The notes under the pieces are model-generated. The model had not been told where the DNA came from and did not search any database. It was given only the letters and a program-made list of their open reading frames with translations. A DNA stretch of 64,000 bases from Atrina japonica (Eukaryota > Mollusca > Bivalvia > Pterioida > Pinnidae): NCBI GenBank assembly GCA_030159075.1, contig BROG01001191.1, positions 41,566-105,565 on the forward strand, in the 5' to 3' direction. This document shows, in pieces, positions 12,501 to 26,000 of the stretch. Position 1 is the stretch's first letter, and the number at the start of each line of letters is the position of its first letter. The position numbers were made by a program, and so were the translations under genes.

Positions 12501-15207
12501 TTGAAAAATTAGGGCCAGGTTGGTTACCTTGGCAACAGTTAATTATTTTCCATAAGACAAGTATATTTTCTCATCTGGTATGTATATCAACATGTACACA
12601 CATTTTCATGATATTTGAAGACTATGCGTGGCCACCCTATTTTGGTGGTTACAGAGAATTGGTATTAAAAAGTAGGTCAAAGTCCAAGGTGAAGGTTACT
12701 AGGTCAAAAGTCAAGGTACCAAATCAAAGCTCTGGGCCTGGCACCATAAAGCTTAAAAATTACTTAACTCTAAAATTCTTACTCAAATCTGACTAATCCT
12801 GAAATCTGATTGGCTGAGAAGGCCAATTTGAGAATATATCCAGACTTAAGTAATTTCTCAAGTTTTATGGTGCCAGGCCCTGGTCATAAGAAATCTTCAA
12901 GTGAAATATCAAAGCCCTTTCCCTCATGGTTTAAAAGATAAAGCCAAGGTTTATGTTTTTGAAAAATAGGTCAAAGACAATGACAACACCACTGGGGGTA
13001 TGGCATTAGCTCTCCTAACTTAAGTCTTGGTGAGCTAAAAAGGTAGGTCACATACACAGAGTTAGGGTTTTAGTTTTTGCTCAGTGAGCTCATCACAGAA
13101 AAAACAAATATGTAACATAAATTTTCATCGTTTACAGTTAAAAAGGTATAAAATTGACAGGCTGATAAAAATATAGACAAACAGATGAAAAGGTCAAAAT
13201 ATGTATCCTAATCTTTAAAAGTTGGATTTAGCATGTTTAAAAGACAGAAAATTTAAGTTAATGTATGCTAGTCAATAAATATAGAATAATGCACGGCAAG
13301 ATATATATTGCATGCCATATCAATCTGAGAAACCAATATATAATGATATTGATGTCATAGGTTAATATGGCAAACGATACAGACTTTGTTATGAACTGTT
13401 GTTTTTATTACAATATTGAAACTGTACAAACCGACATATACTAGGCCTATATCAAAGACAAAGTTAAATTCTTAACATGAATTGTTTCCTCTTTGAAGGG
13501 GATTCCCTGATTTACAATACTATGTACAAAACTCGATCAACTGTTTACACAACTTTAAAACTTGCCTTCATCCCCAGCTAATAATTTGTTGACATTAATT
13601 TGTATTTTTCAGTATCATCAACTTTTCAAGATATATTTGAAACAATGGTAGGCCTACAAGCAATGACATTAACCTTGAAAAGAACACTCATGCATATTCT
13701 AAATCCCTGTTAAATGGAACACAAAAATTTGAAATGCACAACTATAATGTGCAGAAAATTGACTTATTGAAGACTTTTGCACTTGTAAACCTCATAAATT
13801 AGGGGATACATGTAAATTCACATTTCCATTCAACAATGCCAAAAATTCTCCCCAGTTGACATGTAATGGAGTGTGCTTATCTATAGCACTTTTTGTAATG
13901 ATTTTTTAGTCCTTTCCCCTTGAAGCAGAAAACAAATGAGGTACGGTACTCTGAATAAAATCACAAGAGGTTTTTAAAATCACTAGAGGTTTTCAAAATG
14001 ATGGTGTGATTATATGAAGTGATAAAGGGTTCAAGGGGTGTGATAACGGGAGGGGCTTAAGGCTAACAGAGGTTATGGAATGAGGTACACATACTGGCTT
14101 AACTGGGGAAAAGCCTGTATTTATGAGGAAATAAATGATGAGGATACTTTTAAATGTGTCATATTTTTTAAGCTAATAATGTGGACACATCATTTTAGTT
14201 AATGTTATGAACATAAAACATATCAAGCTAATGTTCTGGACATAATGTCATATCAAGCTAATGTGCTGAAGTCTATATACGACAAGTCTTATATAAGCTA
14301 ATGTGCTGAAGACAATATACGGCAAGTCATATATTAGCTAATGTGCTGAAGACAATAAAGGTCATATATTAGCTAATGTGCTGAAGATAATATAGGTCAT
14401 GATTTTAACTGAAGTGCTGGGTATAGTGTAGGTCATGTCAAAATAATATGCTGAAGAAAACATAGGTCATATATTAGCTAAAGTACTGAAGATAATATAG
14501 GTCATATTTTATCCAATGTGCTAAAGAAATATAGGTTATATAGTAGCTAATATGCTATAGAAAATATAGGTCATACATTAGCTAATGTGCTAAACATAAT
14601 AAGGTCATATATTAGCTAATGTGCTTAAGAAAATATAGGTCATATATTAGCTGATGCGTTGAAGACAATATAGGTCATATATTAGCTGATGTGCTGAAGA
14701 TAATAGAGGTCATATATTAGCTGATGTGCTGAAGACAATATAGGTCATATATCAGGTAATGTGCTGAAGACAATATAGGTCATATATCAGCTAATGTGCT
14801 GAAGACAATATAGGTCATATATCAGCTAATGTGCTGAAGACAATAAGTAATATTTTAGCTAATTATGTGCTGAAAATAATTAAGGTCATATCAATTAAAT
14901 ACTGTGCTAATTAACATAATTAAGGTCATAAAATTATCTAACGAACATAATTTGTTTCACTAGGGACATTAAAAAATATACCTACAATTGACTTCATCTA
15001 TTATTCTGTATAAATGTTGACATTTCTGTTGCTAATAGAAACATAATATAATTAGGATGTTTTATAATACATATCATGTTTATGCAGGTGAATTCATAAA
15101 ATCACCCATCATCATCATAATAAAAAATAATCATCATCAAAATCATCTTCATCAACAAAATCATCATAATCATTATCACAATCAACAACAACAAAATCAT
15201 CATCATT

Positions 15208-15244
<37 letters not shown>

Positions 15245-18200
15245 TCATCATCATCAAAATCATCATCATCAAAATCATCATCTTTATCATGTAGTATAGG
15301 CATATGTGTTTTTGGAACAACAAACCAATTGTTACAATTCATTAAATTAAGCATGTTTAACAAGAAATATTTTGTAAACAATTTGAAATTAAAATTCAAT
15401 TTATAGCACAGGAATATATAAATCTATTTGGAACATGTGGAATTTGACCATCAATTAAAATTTATCTGCTGATTGGTAGGCTTAAATTGACAATTCACTT
15501 TTAATTTTCTCTTTATAGGGTTGATGTGCAAATTGGACAAAATTCAAGATTTATGATAAAAAAAAATAGATGGTCACGAAGGCAGACCATATAGCTCACT
15601 TGTTTTATGCTTGTTATAATTTGGGTCAATATTATGCCAAAGCAACCAGCATCCCCCCGACTTCGTTGAGTAATGTTTCTAGACAATGTTCATGTGAGGT
15701 TTCATGGCTGTAGCTGAGTACTTTGCCCACAATGGACTTAAACAAAAATTTCAATGTAGGACTATTCATATAGTAAATAACCAAGTCCAGGCGAGCTAAA
15801 AATTTTGGTTAAAATTTGGCCACAGCAACCTGCATCCCCCTGCATCATTGAGTAATGTTTCTAGACAATGTTCATGTGAGGTTTCATGGCTGTAGTTGCA
15901 GTACTTTGCCCACAATGGACTTAAACACAAACCTTAACACAGAAAAAGGATGCCGCCAACGCTGAAGCAGCGACAGCAATAGCTCCGAGTTCTTCAAACA
16001 GGTGAGCTAAAATGGGCAAAACTGCCCTAACAAAATTTGGGATTGGGGCATTTTTAAGGTCTTACAGTTTTTTTCCCCTATTTTTGGCCATAAAATAAAG
16101 AAGTCAATCTTTGTATTAATCTAAGGATATAAAAAAGTTCATAAAATCTAGAGGAAACATTTTCATATACAGGGATCTTTTTGGCCATTTAGGGTCCAAT
16201 TACAGGACCCATTCCCAATGCAAGAATCGGGCTTGCATTTTCGAAAAAAAAAGAAAATATGTAAAAATTGTCAATTTCTAATTTCAAAATCAAGAATAAA
16301 GTATTATCTTTTTGTTTTTGTTAAAATGTCACATATATTGGAACTTGTCTAGAGAGATCACCTCATCTGACATCTTAATGTGGTCTCTCATGACAAGAGG
16401 TCTCTCAAGACAGGTTCTACTGTATTACTGCAATCTTTGGACCCTGGACCCTGGATTTAGGTTAGGTGGGATATTCCCTATATACCAGTATGACTAATGG
16501 CTTGTTAAGGGACCTATTCTGACATTTTATATATCAAAGTCACACAGGAAAGAATTGCTATGAAACATCTGTATGTCAAACATCTGTGATACATCACTGA
16601 GCTTATCAAGAATCTATAAATATTTGATTTTGTTATCTCATCCACAGCAAGTGAATTGAGCTATAAACTTACATGTGTACAGTTGAAATGTATGGGTCAC
16701 TTGACCTTATAACATCTTAATAACAAGTCAAGGCAAACATTGGAAAAACCATAATCACAACTGAATTGTACAAGTGCTCTAGCCTACTAGCTGTGTTTTT
16801 AATTTCTTTATTTCAAGCTTATTCACAATTTTTGTTGTGTCTAAGGTCATAATTTTTTTTAATCTTTTTTGCATAAACTTGTGTTTTTTTTTAAATTATT
16901 TTTAATACATGGTACTTAATGGGGGCCTACTGGATCTTGAGAAGAAGTCGAAAATGTGTAAAAGTTATAATAACGCACAGACAGAAGACCATCAAAATAA
17001 AAGGTCGTCTTGAGCCTAAGGTGACCTAAAAACTAAGTCATTTGATGCATTGAACATAACTCATATTCATGGATTTAAAACAATATATAAGATATAGATA
17101 CCCAAAGATGAGCCTATAGCATGTATAACATTTTTCTCCAAACTGACACGAATCATCTTGTACAATAAAGCACTTTTTCACCCTAGTATGTCTTGATTAG
17201 AAATGCAATTTTTAAAATACAGTGGAATCTGTCTTGAGAGACCACTCTCATAAAAGACTACATTTTAAAAACCACCTAGTTAAATAAATCCTCTGAATAA
17301 AACCTCTTTTGAGAGACCACCTGTCTTTAGAGACCACATTTCAGAGGCAAATTGAGTGGTTTCTCAAGACAGGTTCTGCTGTATTACAATAAACAGTATT
17401 TTTAATGATATATCTTTTTATCAGTGAACATGGACATTTTATGATAGAAAACAAACAAAACAAAAAATTAACTATCACAAAATTTTCTGAAAGAAGACCA
17501 TTAAAATTACTCCTGACAACACCCCCCTCTCCGGAAAAAAAAGATTTAGTTTAAATATGACTACTACTTAACACATAAAACTGACATAAAGATAACATCA
17601 GAATTTAAATCCTATATCAATCAGGGTCTAAAAGGCAGAAGAGTATCCCGTTAAGTGTATTTTAGAATTTATAGAAGGTATAGATTTACACAATTATCAC
17701 ATCAATATTTGCTTTTACATTTTATTTGCTGTATCAAGGTACATGTATGTGCATTTAACTCATACACCCCTAAACACACATTTGGACTAGTCTAAAGCAT
17801 TGATTTATGGAAGAATCCATTACTTTTCAGAGGTTGATGAGTTAAGTAAATATCAAATGCATATGTCAACAGAATTTACATTCAATACATTTAGACAAAT
17901 AGAATCTTAAACGGATATGTTGACTGGCACCCATTAGGAAATCTCCCATGAGTGGTTGGAATCTAGTTGTCCAATCTGGAGGTTTCCGGGGACAGGACTT
18001 TCAGATTCTTACACACATTAAGGGTTTAGATTTCCCATTCCACTCAACATACCCATATCTGATTATTTTTCTCCAATGCTTCAAACACATGTGCATTTAA
18101 TATAAAAGCTGATGCATCTTTTTATATGCACTGCATTGAAGAGCAGTTGACAGTACGAAAACAATGGCTTAATTTTAACCACTCTCTCTCTTTCCTTTGC

Positions 18201-20022
18201 AGTCTTTAAGAAGTTCTTAAAATAAGAAATGATAGTTATCATTGGTTGTGACCATGAACCATCTCAAGTACAGCACTGGAAAAAAAAAGATTTCAATCTT
18301 CGGCCTAAATTTTTGTTTTGTTTAAAAGATTAACATATTCGGTAAACATATTTACGAGCAAGGTTTAATTGTCACATAAACAATTTTCCAACTGACATAT
18401 CGTCTTTGTTTAATAGACTTCATGTAGTATTTTATATAGTAATCAACTATATGAATGTCAATCAGTTTGTTAATCCATTGTGTAATTACTACATGCATTT
18501 CCAAGTCCCTTAAATTTACCAAGATATTTCATTGTTTATAATGTTATAGTACTACAAACTGTAAATACGACATTAAAGTATGCCACACAAACATCCGATA
18601 ACATCTAATGACATTTTAACACTATGATGATAGAGTCAATATAAAATGTATGACGTACTCTTGAATACAACTTTTAATACGATATCCTGCCAAGAATCTC
18701 AAAGATTTTTTTCTGCATGGCTGAACCAAGGGATCACTATTAAGTATTTTTCTTATACTCGGACTATACAGCATATATGTATCTTTAAATGCTCAGAATT
18801 ACTATGCTCTCATACATTACAATGTTCTAATTTCAGATAAACTGTATTTATTACCGACATATTTTGTAAACAAGAGATAGTTCAGATGTTAATTGACCCA
18901 ACTTGTTTATTGATTTAATTAATTATCAAATAAGTCATTATCATGAGTACAAGTCTAAAGGCAGGTTCCCATGAAATGGTTGATATCTACATGAATACCA
19001 ATATCAGGAAGATACCATGTATAGTCTGTGTTATTTCCTGTTCTTGTCCAATATTTGTGTCAAAATTTCTCAAGTCTCTCACAAGATTTTTTTCTCATAT
19101 GTCCCTATGCGATAATCATAGGACATTTTTTTCTCATGTATCACTATGATATCACTTGGAGATAATAATTAGACTTTTTTCTAATTTTTCTGATATATCA
19201 CAGTGAGAAATTTGTATAACTTCTTCTGATGTATGAATGTGACCAATATTCATTATACCTGACTGAGGACATTTACAATGTGACATTCTCCTGTGGCTTA
19301 TTCCAACTAGAATACCTCTTTAGAATTATTCTGTGATAACAAGTTCAAGAAATTTGTTGCTTACAAAAATTTTACCCTCAACATATTAAGCATGTCCTGG
19401 CACAAAAGTATGATAATCCTAAGAAGACCAGGTGACGTGTGTTTTCGGCAGGTGCCATAATTAATTAAAAATATCATCATTGTCACGCCCAACCAATTGA
19501 TGAAATGGCAACAGCAGTCACATTTTCTGTGTAATCTGAGTCAAATCAAGTGCTATGTAATTTACTTGACCTGACGATCAATTTCTCACCTATGTTCTTC
19601 AGGTAAGATATCTGAACAGGTTTGCAAAATCTTTAAAATGAATCAAAGGTAAGGTGATTGATTATACATTTACAATTTCATGTGCACTTGCAAATGTCCA
19701 AAACTGCAAATGCATGTACATGCTTATATTTTTATGTAGGCCTTAAAGTAATCAAATTTATTTCATATTCAAGTACTACATTATAATCAATATCTGTCGC
19801 TAAGTTTGACAGTTCACTTCACAGCCTTTTTACTATTCAACGAGGAGTTACTAAAAGCGTGGAGCTTGTCACACACATTAAACTTACAAACACTTCAACG
19901 ACTCGTTTTGTTTACTGTATCCTACAACAACATCAACAAAGATTTACCATTTTACATGTAAATTCAAACTAGTTCAGAAGTTCAATACAAGTAAATTCTA
20001 AAATACCTGATGCATAAAAATT

Positions 20023-20072
<50 letters not shown>

Positions 20073-23000
20073 AATTGTAAGCTCTGAAATAAAATAAACT
20101 TTTTGCTTAACCAGATCTGGTTGGGGAGGGGGGTGTTGCACATGTTTGTGAAGTGTCTGTGTACTATATTTCATAGTATTTTAGTATTTTAATATTTTAT
20201 TATGAGTATATCAGACTCTTTAAAGAATTTGGGTCACTTCTATTTTACCAAAATCTGTTTTTTTTTTTTTTTTTTGTTAGATAGATATTGCATCTCACAC
20301 CTTTAAAGCTGTGCAACACTTGCCTTTATTGCAAATTCATTTTAACTTTCACTCCCTTTTTTCATTTTGTTAAAATTTATGCTAAAAAACTTACAAATAA
20401 GTAAGCTTTCAGGTAACCATAACAATCGAATATTCATATCCAGAGGATTCCAGTTTTCAATAAAAAGAGGGAACATTTTAAAATTAAAAGGATGAGAAAA
20501 AAACCCTAAAAATTACAAAAAGTCAAAGGTGAACTAATCTATCACAGACTGAAGTATGGCTAGAATGGTCAAGGAATTGTCCAGTAATAATATGAGAGGT
20601 AATAAGATCACAATTAAGGGCCATTTTTTCTGGAATTTCAAAATTTTCATACCTATTAGGTATTTTCATTATCCTGAGTTATCACCCCTCATAGCAGATA
20701 TCAATTGTGATGTCATTTGTTTCTGCGTAAGATGAGAAAAGTTATCAATTGTGACGTCATATGTTTGTATGAAAACAAGTTTGATTTCTCACGTAAAGAC
20801 ATGACGTCACAATCGATACCTGCTGACATGGGAGATAACTCTAACAGAAATAGAATAGCCTAGGTATGCTATATACAACATTTGAAGAGAATTAGCATGT
20901 AGCAATTTTTAAGAGAGATATTAAAACCTTAAAAAGTTTATACATGACGCAGATGACGAGGACAACAGATCTCAGTAAGTCATGTCAGTGAGTATAAAAA
21001 TAAATATATCCGCTACAATCATTGATGTATTAAGAAATGTAAAATTTTATATATTTGTAGTTCTGGACAAAGTGTAGAAAATACCAGATTTCATTCTATT
21101 CAGATTGAATGGATTTCATCGAAGGTCAGAGCATGTCGTCTTCAAAACAAATCTTTACTCAATGACAATTTTTGAACTGGCCTCTGTATACTAACAATAC
21201 AACAATATTTTAACTGTAGTCTCTTTAGTAAGCACTCATATGAATGTGATGAATGCCAAGTTGATCTAAAAAATAAAATGACATGGTGCAAAAATGCAAA
21301 ATGAAACTGATAAATAGATAACTAATAATGGGTCATACATTTTTATCTGCATACATACAAAGTAAGGCAGAATGTTAACAAGTAAATCATTGAATTATGC
21401 AGCATGCAGCATAAAGAGAATAAATATTTTTAATACCATGTGTTCTGTTTTTTTTTAAATGGTGCCTGACTCTTAAGACCACAGAATATTGATAAGAAAA
21501 TAACCAAAGCAATCACAATAAATAAAACCCATAAAATGCATAAAGTAAGCAAGAAATTTACATTTGAAAAGATATGAGCTTGTTTTGAAGAATTAATTAG
21601 ACTTTTAGATTCCATTTGTGATATTTAGCACTCTAAGGTTTTAATACCAAAAGTTTCAGTAAAACTTTTATGTGATAAATGGAGAGAACAAAATACATGC
21701 CATTTTACTATAGAATAACGGAAACAATTTCATTGCATGCACAGGAAGTTTTTTGCAAAGTCATATTACGCTATGCAACTGTAAGCTTTCCAAAATGTTT
21801 CTTCTTCAAGGGATGACTAGAAAAATCCCATGGAACATTTGCATGATACTAATGAGACCAAATTAAGCCTAGCACTTACATGTATAGTCACATGAGCTAA
21901 TAAACTGATGTACTTGAGTTTTTAGTATAAAAAGAAGCAAGGGCACTTACCTATTGGTAAAGAACAGACAGGGATTTGCCTGGTTGTTTCAATGGAATGG
22001 AATTCAAACATAAATGTGATTAACAAGTTGAAAAGTATTTTTGTTTTAAATAAAAGAGGCATTTTTTATTCTGAATATTTATAATTATTTTGTTTTAGGT
22101 CAGTTTTTGGATCCGTTTTTGAAAACATTGTTACTTTTGAAAATTGAAGTAATGAATTCAGTTTTCTTGCAGAGTCAGCTATGACAGTACTATTGAATCA
22201 TGGGAAGGAACCCAACTCTGAGCAGGTGTCGGTCTATCCACATGTAGTAATTGGTGCAGACAGTCTTGGTACTGGCCTGCGAATGATAAGGTTCCCAAGT
22301 CTGAAATTTTTCTCCTATTTTACAGTTACATCAGTTTTTTTAGCCACATTACCATATAAACCATAGTTTAACATTGTTTCATCTGTAAAAGTCCTTGTGA
22401 AATCAAACACCACACACTTTTGCATATTTGATGTGCATGATTTCTGTGTACATTAAATTAAGTCTATCGATATATATGTACATGATGTAAGTGCATTAAA
22501 GTTACTTACTGATTAAAAATTTAATACATACAGTTTATTTTATGTGTTATACAATGCTGTTGTTTGGATACAATGTAATTATACAGCTAGAGAAAATGCT
22601 GAAATCATCCACCCTGAAAATCAATAGACTCTTCTATCCATCCACATAGTAGAGTCCAACTGTGTCTTTTGGGGGTAAGTTTAAGGCAATACTGTTGTGA
22701 TAAACATAAGCAAACAGATACATACAGAGTTATAAATTGATGCACATTCACTTGACTGATAACAGTAATGTAGGGTAGAGGTAAATGGCAAGAAACATAT
22801 ATGGATTATGGGTGGGGATCTAAACAGGATGTTAATCAGATGCCCCCCCCTCCCCCCCTCCCTGCGATTTTACAATATTTACCTATTAACTTGTGTTGAT
22901 ATATATGCAACAAGAACATACATGGTTTACGGGTGGGGATCACAACAGTTTTCAAGATATTGGACTACTAGTGAAAGGGTGGTGCACAGCATGACTCCCA

Positions 23001-26000
23001 GAGAGTCTTCAGAAAATGGAGAACTGTTCCTTGAAATATGATGACGAATACATCTCATACATTCAGACACTGAAGTGCATGGCTGAAACTTGTATTGTTA
23101 AGAATCAGTCAGTGAAGTCCCAATTTTTCTAGACTGTTTTCTCAAAACCTGACATGCTCCTTGCACATATTATGACATACATGAATATTTGTTCTATAAA
23201 CACATCAAAAGATATAACTGCCTTGCAGATAAAACTGAATTTATTCTCATCCATTTCATTTCTCACTTGGTCAGCTACAGATTGGTAGTGATTTATGAAA
23301 TATATGGGTCTTATATGCATAAGGATTGTTTTTCATTTTTTTTTAAAACATGGAATATACATGCAATGGCTCATGGAAAAAATATTCTGTGCAGCACAAA
23401 GTGCTGCACATTGAATCTTTTTCCATAATTAAGTCATGTTTGCATGTATATTCCACGTTTTTCAAAAATTGAAAAACAATTGCTGCTCATTGAATCTTTT
23501 TCCATAATTAAGCCATTGCCTGTATATTCCAAGTTTTTCAAAAAATAAAAAACAATCCTTATATTTATATATATTACCATTTTCTGTGAATCTGTAGTCA
23601 GCTGGGTACAGAATTCATTCCAAATAATTGACATTTTGGGGGTGGGGGAGGTTTTCATATGATGTAACAGCTGAACAGCTGTGTGTCAAGCAATTTGAAT
23701 ATAAAATGCAACCAGTCTGTACACTTGCAATGAAGGAAATAACATTTGGTATGTAAATATGTGTAGCATATATCTATATAATGCTCATTCTGTTTAAACA
23801 AAATCCTCTGCCATCTGAAGTCTGTCTATTCTGAATTCATTCTTGTTGGTCCCACCACAGTTCGTAACAGACAGATAATACTGTATGTAGCCTATATGGT
23901 TTATGACATGCTAAAAACAATATTCACCTTTGCATGACTTGTGAAAATTTCTCTAAATGGCCATTGACATTTGTTGATGAAAGGAACTATTTATATAAAC
24001 AAACAATAAAACCTAAGATTCCAAACCTTTAAATCACCAATTTCAAACAGGATTTCTGAAAGTCTTCCAAATTCTAAACAGACAATTAATTTAATGGTGT
24101 TTGCATATATCTTATAACAGCCATGATTCTGATTTGATCTATCGCAGTGTTGACCAGTTTAAGCTTCTATGTTTACAACACGAATATAAAGCCTGCTTTG
24201 AACCAGACCAAATCAACACTTGAGTGTCTGAAAGATTTTGTGTTTATGAATTAAATGTAATCATTTTGTCATGTTTGTCACATCATGTTATTCTTCAGAC
24301 CAACAATACAAAATCTTAAAAAAAGTGACCTTGTGGTCTTCAACATCAGACATTTAAAATTATGTGTTTCATTATTTTATGCCAATGACATATGACAAAT
24401 GCTGAATGAAAAAAGCAAAATGTATATGCAATGATATGTATGTACGTAAAGTATATTTTTGAAATTAAGTTAAAACACTGCTTTTCATTACTGATACATT
24501 CTGAAATATGAAATTACCAAATCTTTAAGCAGTCCTTTTTTTACCAATTTTGGGGAAATGCCATTGACGACACAATTGGGAATTTTGTTGTGAATTTGTG
24601 TCAAATTGGGAAAAATAGTATGCACACATGTACATTGTAAATCTAAATGTGATGAAATCTCTTTTAAAATGCATTCCCCCCCTGCATTAATTCATTTTTC
24701 ATAATTACAATGTATAGCGCTGTCTGTGAACCAAATTGGGAAAAACATATGTATTTAACTACTTTGCATTGGAAAATCAGGAATGATGCCGAATATCAGT
24801 CCTGTGGAAACTATAGAAAAAAAGCCAGTTAAGTAATTTTGATGTATTTTCCTTTGTGCTTTTCTCTTACATGTACATACAACAGTTTGTATGTAGCTTC
24901 GGAAATTACCAGTACCAAACATAGAATGATAAACTAAATTTTTTATGAGCTACAGCAGTTACTTGTAAATGGTATACTGGCTTTGAATTAAGTCCTACAT
25001 GTATATGGGTGATTTAAGGTAAATTTCTGTGAGAAATACAGGTTTGATAGGTGAAGTTAAGCTAATAGAAAACCTACTACAGAACTTCTCATAGGTGATA
25101 CATGTAAGTTAATATAGAACCTACTACAGAACTCCTTCATAGGTGATACATGTAAGTTAATATGGAATCTACTACAGAAATCCCTCATAGGTGATACATG
25201 TAAGTTAATATGGAATCTACTACAGAAATCCCTCATAGGTGATACATGTAAGTTAATATAGAACCTACTACAGAAATCCCTCATAGGTGATACATGTAAG
25301 TTAATATGGAATCTAGTACAGAACTCCTCATAGGTGATACATGTAAGTTAATATGGAATCTACTACAGAACTTCTCAAAGGTGATACATGTAAGTTAATA
25401 TGGAACCTACTACAGAACTCCCTCATAGGTGATACATGTAAGTTAATATGGAATCTACTACAGAACTTCTCAAAGGTGATACATGTAAGTTAATATGGAA
25501 CCTACTACAGAACTCCCTCATAGGTGATACATGTAAGTTAATATAGAACCTACTACAGAAATCCCTCATAGATAATACAATCGGTGATACATGTAAGTTA
25601 ATATGGAATCTACTACAGAAATCCCTCATCGGTGATACCTGTAAGTTAATATGGAACCTACTACAGAAATCCCTCATAGGTGATACATGTAAGTTAATAT
25701 GGAACCTAGTACAGAACTCCTCATAGGTGATACATGTAAGTTAATATAGAACGTACTACAGAACTCTTCATAGGTGATACATGTAAGTTAATATGGAATC
25801 TACTACAGAACTCCTCATAGGTGATACATGTAAGTTAATATGGAATCTACTACAGAAATCCCTCATAGGTGATACATGTAAGTTAATATGGAATCTACTA
25901 CAGAACTCCTTCATAGGTGATACATGTAAGTTAATATGCAACCTACTACAGAAATCCCTCATAGGTGATACATGTAAGTTAATATAGAACGTACTACAGA

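Noticed and set aside
15057..15399. His-rich and Asp-rich open frames
   Set aside because: Translations of an ATC microsatellite on the two strands.
25057..25987. Repetitive 16-residue proteins (RDFCSRFHINLHVSPM-type and opposite-strand versions)
   Set aside because: Produced by a 48-bp satellite whose period is a multiple of three; present on both strands and broken wherever 47-bp monomers occur.
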